From Streptoverticillium olivoreticuli subsp. olivoreticuli (GTDB taxonomy: Bacteria > Actinomycetota > Actinomycetes > Streptomycetales > Streptomycetaceae): a stretch of DNA of 64,000 nt. Position numbers and translations under genes: made by a program. The stretch spans positions 7,529,501 to 7,593,500 of the forward strand of contig NZ_CP031455.1 of assembly GCF_003391135.1 (NCBI RefSeq). Direction: 5' to 3'. Shown one piece after another: positions 26,510 through 34,446 of this stretch (its first letter is position 1; each line of letters opens with the position of its first letter). The notes beneath the pieces are model-generated. The model worked only from the letters and a program-made list of their open reading frames with translations, searched no databases and was not told where the DNA came from.

Positions 26510-27714
26510 CGGGCGACCGCCAGCGCGGCCTGGGCCAAGTGCTCCGCGGCCTCGGCGAGTTCGGAGGGCGTCACGTCGTTGACGAAGACAGCGGACCCGA
26601 TGCCCATGGGCAGGGGGAGCCGCTGTTGTCCGTTGCGGTGCCGCACGGTGTCGGCGAGCGCGGGCTGCAGCACGTCGGGTACGCACAGCTCGTGCCAGGT
26701 CGGCAGGTTCAGATCGACCATGACGCGGAAGATCCGCTCTCGCTGCGAGGCGTCGACGAGTCCCCGGCGTTCGGCGAGCACGGTGGTCAGCGCCATGTCG
26801 ACGGCGACGGCCTCGCCGTGCAGCAGCTCGGGCAGGGCCTGCATCTCCACCGTCGGGCTGAAGGTGTGACCGTAGTCCACGACGCGTTCGAGGTTCTTCT
26901 CCCGGAGATTGGGCTGGAGCTCCTCGAGCATTCCGTGGATGGCCCGCTCCATCGCCTCCAGGGCGGGGTCGGGGTGCGGCCCGTCGTACGGGCCCTGCAT
27001 CCGGGTGCCGACCAGGTCCGCACCGTAGCTCTCGAGCAGGGTGAAGAGCCGGTAGTCCTTGATCAGGGCGATCTTGAGAATCTCGGCCAGCCCGTTGCTG
27101 ATGTGCCGTTCCCCGAGGGTCTTGAGGAAGGTGCGGTCCAGCAGGTTGCGTTCGGCCGCGAAGTAGGTGCCCAGCCGGTTCTTGTGCCCGTTGAAGTTGA
27201 AGCCGGTCTTGACGCCGACCCCGGCGTCGACAAGGCCGATCAGAGTGGTGGGGACCCGGATGTAGGGCGTCCCGCGGCGGTAGGTGCTGGCGACGAAGCC
27301 GACGATGTCGAGCAGGACGCCACCGCCGATCCCGATGACAGGCTCACGGCGCCTGTCGATGCCGAACCTGTCGAGCGTTTCCACGACGGTCAGCACGTTG
27401 TCCCACGTTTTGGCGGTCTCGCCGTCGGGGAGTACGCAGATCTCGTACTCGACGCCGTGGTGGTCGAAGTAGTCGCGGATCGTCTTCCCGTAGAGGTCGT
27501 TCACCACGGTGTCCGTCACGACGACGCGTCGGACCGGACCGGTGCCGGGTCGGGCGTCCTCGAGGAGGACCGTGCTGTCCGGCTCGAAGAGGCCATCGGC
27601 TATCCGCACCTCGTAGCCGACGGGCTCGCTCGCCTTGACCGTCCACTGCCTCGTGGGCTGTCCGGACGTGAACAAACCTGTGCTGCCGTTGGGTACATCG
27701 CTGTAATTCGGCAA
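26506..27714 (-). CDS. Sugar-phosphate cyclase, 2-epi-5-epi-valiolone synthase type
   Basis: A member of the dehydroquinate-synthase superfamily, about 402 residues. Visible are the NAD-binding GIGGGVLLDIVGF, the family segment RVPTTLIGLVDAGVGVKTG, GFNFNGHKNRLGTY (typical of the EEVS branch: ValA, AcbC), Glu and His metal ligands around LAEILK, DYGHTFSP and HGEAVAVD. EEVS enzymes cyclise sedoheptulose 7-phosphate to a C7 cyclitol, the entry step of acarbose and validamycin biosynthesis. I prefer a TTG start at 27714 with GGAGAG just upstream, because the extra 20 codons to the ATG at 27774 have non-coding-like composition; the longer form remains possible. It heads the minus-strand operon. 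Confidence 0.87.
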   Translation of the reverse strand: MPNYSDVPNGSTGLFTSGQPTRQWTVKASEPVGYEVRIADGLFEPDSTVLLEDARPGTGPVRRVVVTDTVVNDLYGKTIRDYFDHHGVEYEICVLPDGETAKTWDNVLTVVETLDRFGIDRRREPVIGIGGGVLLDIVGFVASTYRRGTPYIRVPTTLIGLVDAGVGVKTGFNFNGHKNRLGTYFAAERNLLDRTFLKTLGERHISNGLAEILKIALIKDYRLFTLLESYGADLVGTRMQGPYDGPHPDPALEAMERAIHGMLEELQPNLREKNLERVVDYGHTFSPTVEMQALPELLHGEAVAVDMALTTVLAERRGLVDASQRERIFRVMVDLNLPTWHELCVPDVLQPALADTVRHRNGQQRLPLPMGIGSAVFVNDVTPSELAEAAEHLAQAALAVAR

Positions 27715-28399
27715 TTCTCTCCGATCTCTCGCGCAAGGCTCGATGGCGTATACACACACCGAGTCGGCGCGCACTCATGCTCAGTCGTATGCCCGGAGGC
27801 GCTGTACGGGAAGGCGCGTAACGTCCCGGACGGAGCCGTCGTCGGCGCATGGCGCGGACGGCCGTCGGTCCGAGGTATTCGCAGAAGTGGCGCGATCGCG
27901 CGCTTCGGTCTCGCGTTACGGGATTCGCCGACAACGCGAGGCGCTACAGGAGCGGTGCGTGGTGTCGGCAGTCCGGACAGCGGCATGCTGAGAAGTCATC
28001 GGTTCGTCCCCCCGGTTCGAACTCGGCTGCTATGCAGCGACATTCAAAAACCTATCAACATCGATTGGCATGGCAAAAAGAGATCGTGGGCTGCGAGCGG
28101 TCGAAGTGAACGCGAACGTCGCACTTGATCAGTAATGTAAACATTCAACAATGTGCGGGCACTCTGTCCGGAATGCTCGGATATTCTCCTCGCTCTATGT
28201 GATCACGGCGAGGCGGATGTCGCTCTCCGTAGCACCTCTTGGGGCTATGGCCTTCGTCACAGCCTGCCGGGACGGGATAAGTGGATTCCGGCCCTCCGTC
28301 AAGAAGGCCCAGGTGAGCCATGGTTGACGGGATATCAGATCCCATTGGGTGCCCGCTCCGTCCGGCCGTGCCGCCCGTCAGGAAGGAGTCAATCCTGTG
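27715..28399. promoter_or_regulatory. AT-richer control region upstream of the cyclase operon
   Basis: This 685-base stretch has no convincing gene and a clearly lower GC content than its surroundings, especially 28000-28200. It must contain the promoter of the eight-gene minus-strand operon. The only clear structure is the AATGT/ACATT element at 28134-28154. Short reading frames in it have no family resemblance or normal codon use. Confidence 0.55.
28134..28154. promoter_or_regulatory. Triple AATGT/ACATT half-site element
   Basis: AATGT-AA-ACATT-CAAC-AATGT: three alternating half-sites forming two perfect inverted repeats that share the central arm. It lies upstream of the cyclase operon in an AT-rich patch and looks like an operator; the regulator is not in the window. 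Confidence 0.45.
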
Positions 28400-29230
28400 T
28401 CAGTCGTGTGTCAGCAGGCCGGGCACCCGGGCCGCCAGCGCCCGCAGCCGACGGCCGAACCCCTCGGCCGGCCCGAAGAACAGGCCCAAGTGCTCGGCGC
28501 CGGACCGCTCCCAGGCGTGAACGCGCCGCACCACCTCCTCGACGGGGAGGCCGTCGTCGGTCCAGGAGTCCCTGGCGCCTGCGGAGACCCGGTCCCCGGC
28601 CAGTTCGCGCAGCCGGTCCCGCCGGATGGCGAACTCCTCGTGGGACAGGTGCACTGCCTGCCACATGTCACCGACCTGTGCGGCCCGGCGCAGGGCGGCA
28701 TCGGAATTGCCGCCGATCAGGAACGGCACCGGCTTCTCGGGGACGGGCCGGAAGACCGCGCGTTCGTCGAAGGAGTGGTGCTCGTCCCGGTAGGGCCCGC
28801 CGCCATGGGTGTGCAGGTGGCGGATGAGGCGCAGGGCGGCGGTGGTGCGGGAGCCGCGGTCGGTGAAGTCCGAGTGTGCCGCGGCGAACTCGTACGGCTC
28901 CCAGCCGGCGCCGGCCCCCAGTACGAACCGGCCATCGCTCAGATGTGCCAGCGTGGCTGCCTGCTTGGCCACCACCAAGGGGTCCCGCAGGGGCAGCACC
29001 AGGACCGACGTGCCCAAGGTGACCCGGGTGGTGACCGCCGCCAGGTGGGCGAGCGTCACCAGTGGTTCGTACACCCCGCCGTAACGGGGTCCGTACTCCG
29101 CGGGCGGCAGGAGGTGGTCGGGAAGCCAGACCCCGGCGAACCCCAAGGACTCCGCCTCCCGGCTCAGTTCCACCAGTTGCGACGCCGGCATCGTGGCCGA
29201 TTCGTCGGGCAGGATGACATGCAGATCCAC
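28400..29230 (-). CDS. LLM-class flavin-dependent oxidoreductase
   Basis: A 276-residue luciferase-like (bacterial luciferase fold) oxidoreductase. It has the TIM-barrel start VDLHVILPDESA, WLPDHLLPP, TSVLVLPLRDPLVVAKQ, the family segment LSDGRFVLGAGAGWEP and a C-terminal AEHLGLFFG. The GTG at 29230 has GAGGAG six bases upstream, a strong reason to reject the longer frame. Such enzymes use FMN or F420 for oxidation or hydride transfer; which one cannot be read here. It lies between the two operons of the cyclitol cluster on the minus strand and may be a tailoring enzyme, but its separate promoter region leaves membership open. Confidence 0.85.
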   Translation of the reverse strand: MDLHVILPDESATMPASQLVELSREAESLGFAGVWLPDHLLPPAEYGPRYGGVYEPLVTLAHLAAVTTRVTLGTSVLVLPLRDPLVVAKQAATLAHLSDGRFVLGAGAGWEPYEFAAAHSDFTDRGSRTTAALRLIRHLHTHGGGPYRDEHHSFDERAVFRPVPEKPVPFLIGGNSDAALRRAAQVGDMWQAVHLSHEEFAIRRDRLRELAGDRVSAGARDSWTDDGLPVEEVVRRVHAWERSGAEHLGLFFGPAEGFGRRLRALAARVPGLLTHD

Positions 29231-29577
29231 TTCGGGCTCCTCGGTGCCGACCGGCCGGGTGTTCCGCGCCGCGCCCCCGTGCCGGTCGGCCTCGTCGTTG
29301 TCGATGGGGGTATTCGCTTCCGCGCACTGTCCACCGCCGTGCCGGCGGTGGGGTCGACGACAACGTCCGCATTCCCGAGTTGATTCCCTGCCGTGCCCTT
29401 GTCCTCGTGGCGCGCGGATGTCAATCGATGTGCCGACCCGAATACTTGCATGTGACACCAGTCACCGATCGCGGATCCGCATTGACACGCGGCGGCGAGT
29501 TGATCTCTGATGGGGGTCGCTGATCGTTGAGTGTGGAAAGCGGCATGGACGGCCGGGGGGTTGTCCGTCGCATTCTT

Positions 29578-29643
29578 CAGGATTCCGCGCCCGGGTGCCC
29601 CTGTCAGGATCGACTGCGCACCTGTCGGCCCAGGATTCCGCGC
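29578..29643 (+). repeat. CAGGAT direct repeats with 26-27 base spacing
   Basis: CAGGATTCCGCGC occurs at 29578 and 29631, with a shorter CAGGATCGACTGCGC copy at 29605. Regular spacing upstream of the kinase operon suggests an operator array for an activator. Confidence 0.4.
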
Positions 29644-29673
29644 GCAATTGATCAAAGGGGTCCAGGGGGGACG

Positions 29674-29727
29674 ATGAGCATGCTCCGGTGGCGTTTTCGC
29701 GGCACTTCGGAAAAGCGACGCCGCTAG
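29674..29727 (+). CDS. Possible 17-residue leader peptide
   Basis: ATG with GGGGGG just upstream opens a short, very basic frame (MSMLRWRFRGTSEKRRR) ending in TAG 157 bases before the kinase start. It may be a leader peptide or chance; there is no regulatory hairpin that I can assign to it. Confidence 0.2.
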   Translation: MSMLRWRFRGTSEKRRR

Positions 29728-29884
29728 CCCGGCACCGGCCGGGTCCGGCAGTACGTGACCCGGATCCCGGTACTTCCGCCCGCGCGACGATGCGCGCGGG
29801 AAGGCCCCGGGCCGTACGGTCCGACGCCGGCACACAGCACCCGCCCCATGCCCGTCACACCCCCACATACGCTGAGGAAGAGAC

Positions 29885-31003
29885 ATGTCCACCGTCATCA
29901 CCACTACGGTCGGCGGCAGTTCGCCGGGGACCGGGAGCCGGGCCGTAACGGTCATCGATGTCGGCGGCTCGCACCTGCGCCGGGCCCGCTGGGAGCCCAC
30001 CGAGGGGCTGACCGGCCGGGGCCAGGAGCCCTCCCCGAGTTTCCGCCGGCATCCCGGCGCGACTGCCGGCGAACTGCGGGCCCGGATGGTCGACGCCCTG
30101 TGCGCCGCGGTCCCGGCCGACGGCGGAACCGCAGGAGTTTCCTTCGGCGCGGCCCTGGACGCCCGCAGTGGGACCGTCTACGCGTCGGCACCGCTGTGGG
30201 GAGCCCACAGCGAACCGTTCGACCTGCTCGCCGCGCTCCGCGCACGGCGCCCCGACGTCGGCTGGCACGTGGTCAACGACGTCACTGCCGCGCTGCTGCA
30301 CCTCGCGTCCGCGCCCCGGCGCAAGACCCACCGCAAGGTCCTGCTGGCGACCGTCAGTACCGGAATCGCCTGCCGCACCCTCGACGTACGCACCGGTGCG
30401 ATCCCCGTGGACGGGGCCGGACTTCAGGGCGAGATCGGTCATCTGCCCGCCACCGCCACGCTCCTGGGCGAGCCCGTCGAGCTTCTCTGCGACTGCGGTG
30501 CCGCGGGCCACCTCGCGGCGTACGCCTCGGGCCCGGGCATCCGGAACATGGCCACGGAACTGCGCGATCGAGCCGGCCGGCAGTGGTCGCGATCGCGCCT
30601 GAGCACCGAACTCGACGGCGGCGCCGCCTTCGAGGACGCGTTCCGCACCGCGCTCGACATGGACGACCCCCTCGCGGGCGAACTGCTCACCGCCGTCACC
30701 CGCCCCGTCGCCGACACCCTGCGCACCGCACTGTGCCTGGACCCCGAGATCGATGAAGCCGCACTGACCGGCGGGGTCGTCTTCGGACTCGCGGGCCACT
30801 ACCGGCGGGCCCTGATGGACCATCTGACGCGGCAAGGGCTGTATCTGACCGGCGAGATCACCCCGCAGTGGGTCGAGCAGCGGATCACCGTCTGCAAACC
30901 CGGCGAGGCCGACGGTCTCATCGGGGCGGGCATCGCGGCCCTCGCCGCCGAAGCCGCCCTCCCCTCCGTTCCGCTCGACGCACAGTCCGGGGAAGGACAG
31001 TGA
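29885..31003 (+). CDS. ROK-family kinase, putative C7-cyclitol kinase
   Basis: A 372-residue ROK/glucokinase-type sugar kinase. The phosphate motif is VIDVGGSHLRRARW near residue 22; NDVTAALLH contains the catalytic Asp region; GEIGHLP holds the conserved His; and CDCGAAGHLAAY corresponds to the ROK zinc motif CxCGxxGCxE, but the third Cys and the Glu are replaced by His and Leu. ValC of validamycin and AcbM of acarbose are cyclitol 7-kinases of this type, so phosphorylation of the valiolone-type cyclitol is the inferred role. The ATG has GAGGAA upstream. It heads a six-gene operon with start/stop overlaps throughout. Confidence 0.85.
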   Translation: MSTVITTTVGGSSPGTGSRAVTVIDVGGSHLRRARWEPTEGLTGRGQEPSPSFRRHPGATAGELRARMVDALCAAVPADGGTAGVSFGAALDARSGTVYASAPLWGAHSEPFDLLAALRARRPDVGWHVVNDVTAALLHLASAPRRKTHRKVLLATVSTGIACRTLDVRTGAIPVDGAGLQGEIGHLPATATLLGEPVELLCDCGAAGHLAAYASGPGIRNMATELRDRAGRQWSRSRLSTELDGGAAFEDAFRTALDMDDPLAGELLTAVTRPVADTLRTALCLDPEIDEAALTGGVVFGLAGHYRRALMDHLTRQGLYLTGEITPQWVEQRITVCKPGEADGLIGAGIAALAAEAALPSVPLDAQSGEGQ

Positions 31004-32166
31004 GCGGCACCCGGGACCGGACGCCCGCGGAGACACACCGTGCCATCGTCCGCGACGGGCGCGACGTCCGGGTCCTGAGGCGCCCCACCGCACAACCCGG
31101 CCCCGGGGAACTGAGCATCGCCACTGAGGTCGCCGGGCTCTGCGGCACCGACCTCCAGATGCTGCGCGGACTGCGCGAGGACGACAAGGCGCCGGTCATC
31201 GGCCACGAAGGCATCGCACGGGTGGTCGCCGCGGGACCCGGCGTGGACCTGGACCTGGCACCGGGAACCCGCGTCGTGGTCAACCCCACCCACCCCGCCG
31301 ACCCGTCCTTCCTGCTCGGTCACAACCTCGACGGACTGCTCCAGGAACGCACGCTCATCCCCGCCACCGCCGTCGACAGCGGTCTGGTGATACCGCTGCC
31401 CGAGGCGCCCGAGCCCGATCTGGCCGCGCTGCTGGAGCCCCTCGCGGCCGTGCGCTACGCCCTGGCCGCTCTCGGTGCCACCGGCCCCCGCACCCTCCTC
31501 GTCCACGGCGACGGCACCATCGGACACCTCGCGGTCCGGGCCGCCCGGCGCTGGCTCGGGGACGGAGTCCGTACGATCCTGGTCCACCACACCGGACAAG
31601 GGCGCGCGTGGAGCGCCGGCCGGCCCGGCTCCGCCGACCACCTGTTGTCGGCGGACGAGGACAACACTGCGACGATCCGCACCGTGGCCCACGGCGGACC
31701 GTTGGCCGTGCTGCTCGCCACCCCCCGCGACGCCACACTCACCGCCCTCGAGTCGGCACTGCGCACCGCAGCCGACGACATGACGGTCGACCTGCTCGGC
31801 GGCCTTCCCCCGGGTGCGCGCACCCCTGCCCTCCCGGGTGCCGACCTCGCGGCGATCCGGGCCGCGAACTGTGCCGGGCAGCCCGAACCGCCCCACGTCG
31901 CCACACTCACCACGGACACCGGCACACGCGTACGGCTCCTGGGGCACAGGGGCGTCGGCAACGCCCATCTGCGCGCCGCCGCAGCCGAGTTGACGCGTGC
32001 CCCGGAGCTCTACCGCGACCTGGTGACGCACACGGCCGGCCTCGACGAGGCCGCCCGGATCATGGCCCGGCTGGCCACCACCCGCGACCGCTCCATCGGC
32101 GGCCGACGGCTTGTCAAACTCGCGGTGCGCATCGCACCCGCCCCGCCCTCGAACCTGGAGGCATGA
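31000..32166 (+). CDS. Zinc-type MDR alcohol dehydrogenase, putative cyclitol dehydrogenase
   Basis: A 388-residue medium-chain dehydrogenase. Catalytic zinc ligands are recognisable: Cys in GLCGTDLQML, the GHE of PVIGHEGIARVV, and Glu in LEPLAAVRYAL. The four-Cys structural zinc lobe is missing: the stretch VNPTHPADPSFLLGHNLDG has no Cys. The Rossmann motif is HGDGTIGHLAV. The GTG start overlaps the kinase stop and has GGAAGGA just upstream. AcbL in the acarbose cluster is a cyclitol dehydrogenase of the same superfamily; oxidation or reduction of a cyclitol ring hydroxyl is inferred here. Exact position on the ring is unknown. Confidence 0.82.
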   Translation: MSGTRDRTPAETHRAIVRDGRDVRVLRRPTAQPGPGELSIATEVAGLCGTDLQMLRGLREDDKAPVIGHEGIARVVAAGPGVDLDLAPGTRVVVNPTHPADPSFLLGHNLDGLLQERTLIPATAVDSGLVIPLPEAPEPDLAALLEPLAAVRYALAALGATGPRTLLVHGDGTIGHLAVRAARRWLGDGVRTILVHHTGQGRAWSAGRPGSADHLLSADEDNTATIRTVAHGGPLAVLLATPRDATLTALESALRTAADDMTVDLLGGLPPGARTPALPGADLAAIRAANCAGQPEPPHVATLTTDTGTRVRLLGHRGVGNAHLRAAAAELTRAPELYRDLVTHTAGLDEAARIMARLATTRDRSIGGRRLVKLAVRIAPAPPSNLEA

Positions 32167-32933
32167 TGTCCGAACCCCACGAGCGCCCCCTCGCCGGCCG
32201 TAAGGCGCTGGTCGTCGGAGGGTCCACCGGCATCGGGCGCGGCATCGCCGAGGCCTGGGCCGCCGCCGGAGCCGACGTCCTCGTGCTCAGCCGCAGCACC
32301 CCGGCCGGCAGCGGCAGCGAGGCGCTGCGCTGGGCCCCGCTGGATCTCACCGACGCCGACGCGGCGCGTGAGCGCCTGTCCGAGGCCACCGCGGGCACCC
32401 TGGACCTGGTCTGCTTCTCGGCCATCCACTACGGCGACCGGCGAGCTCTGTTCGGCGAAGTGACAGAGTCGGAATGGCGCCGTCAGGTGGATGTGAACCT
32501 GCACGGGCTGTGGCTCACCCTCCAGTCCTCCCTGCCCGCACTCCGCCGGGCGGCTCCCGGACTGTTCGTCGGAGTCTCCTCCGAAGTGGTGTACAACGCG
32601 GGGCCGGGCCGGTCGGGTTACGCGGCGACCAAGGCGGCCGCCTCCGCTCTGCTGAACTCCGTGGCACAGGAGGAGGACGCGGACCGGGTCCGCATCGTCC
32701 AGGTCCTGCCCGCGGGGATGGTCGACACTCCGGGAATCCGCCGTCGGAGGCCCGCGGACTTCGACTACGACTCGTACATGCAGCCGGGCCACTTCGGAGA
32801 GCTGGCCCGCCTGCTGGCGGTGACCGGGGGAGCGGAGCACCACGGCGACAGCCTCGTCGTGGACGGCGACGGGCAGTGGCGGTCCGTACGGGAGGAGATT
32901 CCCGCCTCCCAGAGCCGAGCGGTCCGCGCATGA
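32166..32933 (+). CDS. Short-chain dehydrogenase/reductase, putative cyclitol reductase
   Basis: A 255-residue SDR. It shows VVGGSTGIGRGIAEA (cofactor loop), LDLTDAD, SSEVVYNAGPG around the catalytic Ser, and GYAATKAAA with Tyr and Lys. Two adjacent ATGs are possible (32163 and 32166); GGAGG sits four bases before the second, so I use that. Its stop overlaps the next ATG. AcbN in acarbose biosynthesis is an SDR cyclitol reductase, and together with the MDR gene this pair could set the oxidation pattern of the ring. The role is inferred from the operon; the family is firm. Confidence 0.87.
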   Translation: MSEPHERPLAGRKALVVGGSTGIGRGIAEAWAAAGADVLVLSRSTPAGSGSEALRWAPLDLTDADAARERLSEATAGTLDLVCFSAIHYGDRRALFGEVTESEWRRQVDVNLHGLWLTLQSSLPALRRAAPGLFVGVSSEVVYNAGPGRSGYAATKAAASALLNSVAQEEDADRVRIVQVLPAGMVDTPGIRRRRPADFDYDSYMQPGHFGELARLLAVTGGAEHHGDSLVVDGDGQWRSVREEIPASQSRAVRA

Positions 32934-33781
32934 CACCCACGGCACCGGCCCGGCAGGCCGTCGCCGTGGGTCTCACCGGGTGGCGGCTGCCGGTGGCCGG
33001 GACCGCGGTGCTGGAACTGGCCGCCGGCCTCGGGGCCGACGGCGTCCAGCTCGACCTCGGCGGACCCGGCCGGGGAGAGCCGCTCGACGCCCCCGGCACG
33101 GTGGAAGCCCTGCGGGAGCGTTCCGCCGCGACCGGTGTCGTACTGCTGGGCGTGGCGGCGAACACCCTCAACGACATAGGTCTGACGGCGCCGGCAGGCG
33201 GTGTCGACGCGCGGCGGGTACGCGACACCGTGGTGCGCCTGCTCGACACCGCCCACGCCCTGGGCGCGCCGCTGGCCTTCGTCCCCAGCTTCCGGCGCAG
33301 CGCGATCGACGGGTCCGAGGCGCTGCGGCGGACGGCCGAGGTGCTCGCCTGGGCAGCTGCGGAGGCCACTTCCCGAGGCCTCGTCCTGGCCAACGAGAAC
33401 GTGCTGGACGCGGCGCGGGCGGTCGAGCTCGTCGAAGGCGTCGGGTCCCCGGCCTTCCGGCTGCTCCTGGACACGTACAACCCGCACGCGGCCGGTATCG
33501 ACACGGTGGGTCTGATCGCCGGGGCCGGGCGCCACTTCGCCGACCAGGTCCATGTGAAGGACGGCCTCGGTGGCGCCGACGGCACGGTGCCGCTGGGCGC
33601 GGGCGACGGGAACGTCGAAGCCGTCCTGGCCGCGACGGCCCGGCACCGGGTCGGCGTGCGCACGCTCGTGCTGGAGAACGACTACCGCGACGGGGACACC
33701 GTCCGGCTCGCCACCGACATCGCCTGGGCCCGGCGGCAGGCGAAGACACTCACCGCACGACTGAACGAGGTTGACGAATGA
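32930..33781 (+). CDS. TIM-barrel sugar-phosphate isomerase/epimerase, AcbO-like
   Basis: A 283-residue protein of the xylose-isomerase-like TIM-barrel family. Four probable metal ligands are visible in order: Glu in LANENVLD, Asp in LLLDTYNPH, His in QVHVKDG and Glu in LVLENDY, the pattern of IolE/IolI and hydroxypyruvate isomerase relatives. In acarbose biosynthesis AcbO epimerises 2-epi-5-epi-valiolone 7-phosphate at C2; the neighbouring kinase would provide such a phosphate. It overlaps both its neighbours by four bases. C2 epimerisation is therefore a good working inference, not a proven activity. Confidence 0.83.
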   Translation: MTPTAPARQAVAVGLTGWRLPVAGTAVLELAAGLGADGVQLDLGGPGRGEPLDAPGTVEALRERSAATGVVLLGVAANTLNDIGLTAPAGGVDARRVRDTVVRLLDTAHALGAPLAFVPSFRRSAIDGSEALRRTAEVLAWAAAEATSRGLVLANENVLDAARAVELVEGVGSPAFRLLLDTYNPHAAGIDTVGLIAGAGRHFADQVHVKDGLGGADGTVPLGAGDGNVEAVLAATARHRVGVRTLVLENDYRDGDTVRLATDIAWARRQAKTLTARLNEVDE

Positions 33782-34446
33782 CCAACCGGACGGCGCTGAG
33801 CGCCGAGGCCCTGCTGTTCGACATGGACGGCACCCTCGTCGACTCGACCGTGGTCGTCGAACGCACCTGGCGGCGCTTCGCGGCCCGCCACGGCCTCGAC
33901 GGCGAGGAGATCCTGGCGACGTCGCACGGCCGCCGCACCGGCGAGACCGTCGCCCGGTACGCGCCCCCCGGAGCGGACGTGGCCGCCGAAACGGCCCGTC
34001 TGGTGGCCGAGGAGGTCGAGGATGTCGAAGGGGTCGTCGCCGTGCCCGGCGCCCGGGAGCTCCTGGCCGCCCTGCCGCCGGAGCGTTGGGCCCTCGTCAC
34101 CTCCGCCGGACGCGAGCTCGCCGAGCGCAGGATGGCCGCCGCCGGGCTGGTGCTGCCGCCCGTGGTCGTCACGGCGGACGACGTCGGTGAAGGCAAGCCC
34201 AGCCCCGAGGGATACCTTGCGGCCGCCGCCGAGTTGGGGGTGTCACCGGCCGCCACCATCATCTTCGAGGACGCCGAGGCAGGGCTCCTCGCCGCGGCCG
34301 CCGCCGGTGCGACGACGGTTGTCGTGGGTGCCCACGCGGGCCCGGCGACGCGAGGACTGGTCAGGGCCGGAGACTTCCGGCACGTCACCGTCCACGGTCC
34401 GGACCGGGACGGCGGGCTGCGCGTGACGGTGGGCCCCGCAGTATGA
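33778..34446 (+). CDS. HAD-superfamily phosphatase (beta-phosphoglucomutase-like)
   Basis: A 222-residue HAD hydrolase with all four motifs: DMDGTLVDS (nucleophile Asp15, acid/base Asp17), ALVTSAG, GEGKPSPEGY with the Lys, and IIFEDAEAG with the metal-binding acidic residues. The cap is the helical C1 type. In the acarbose cluster AcbJ is a phosphatase of this superfamily. Here it would remove the 7-phosphate from the cyclitol before acylation or export. Its ATG overlaps the epimerase stop, and its stop overlaps the transporter start. Confidence 0.88.
   Translation: MTNRTALSAEALLFDMDGTLVDSTVVVERTWRRFAARHGLDGEEILATSHGRRTGETVARYAPPGADVAAETARLVAEEVEDVEGVVAVPGARELLAALPPERWALVTSAGRELAERRMAAAGLVLPPVVVTADDVGEGKPSPEGYLAAAAELGVSPAATIIFEDAEAGLLAAAAAGATTVVVGAHAGPATRGLVRAGDFRHVTVHGPDRDGGLRVTVGPAV

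Larger units (their letters stand above)
29231..29884. promoter_or_regulatory. Divergent control region of the LLM gene and kinase operon
   Basis: 654 bases between divergent starts, AT-richer than the coding DNA around it. It holds three CAGGAT elements spaced 27 and 26 bases apart (29578-29643) and a possible 17-residue leader frame at 29674. I see no convincing larger gene in it. Confidence 0.5.

Noticed and set aside
28145..28345. A 66-codon minus-strand frame in the control region before the cyclase operon
   Set aside because: Composition is unlike coding DNA here, no ribosome site, no family resemblance; it also covers the operator-like element.
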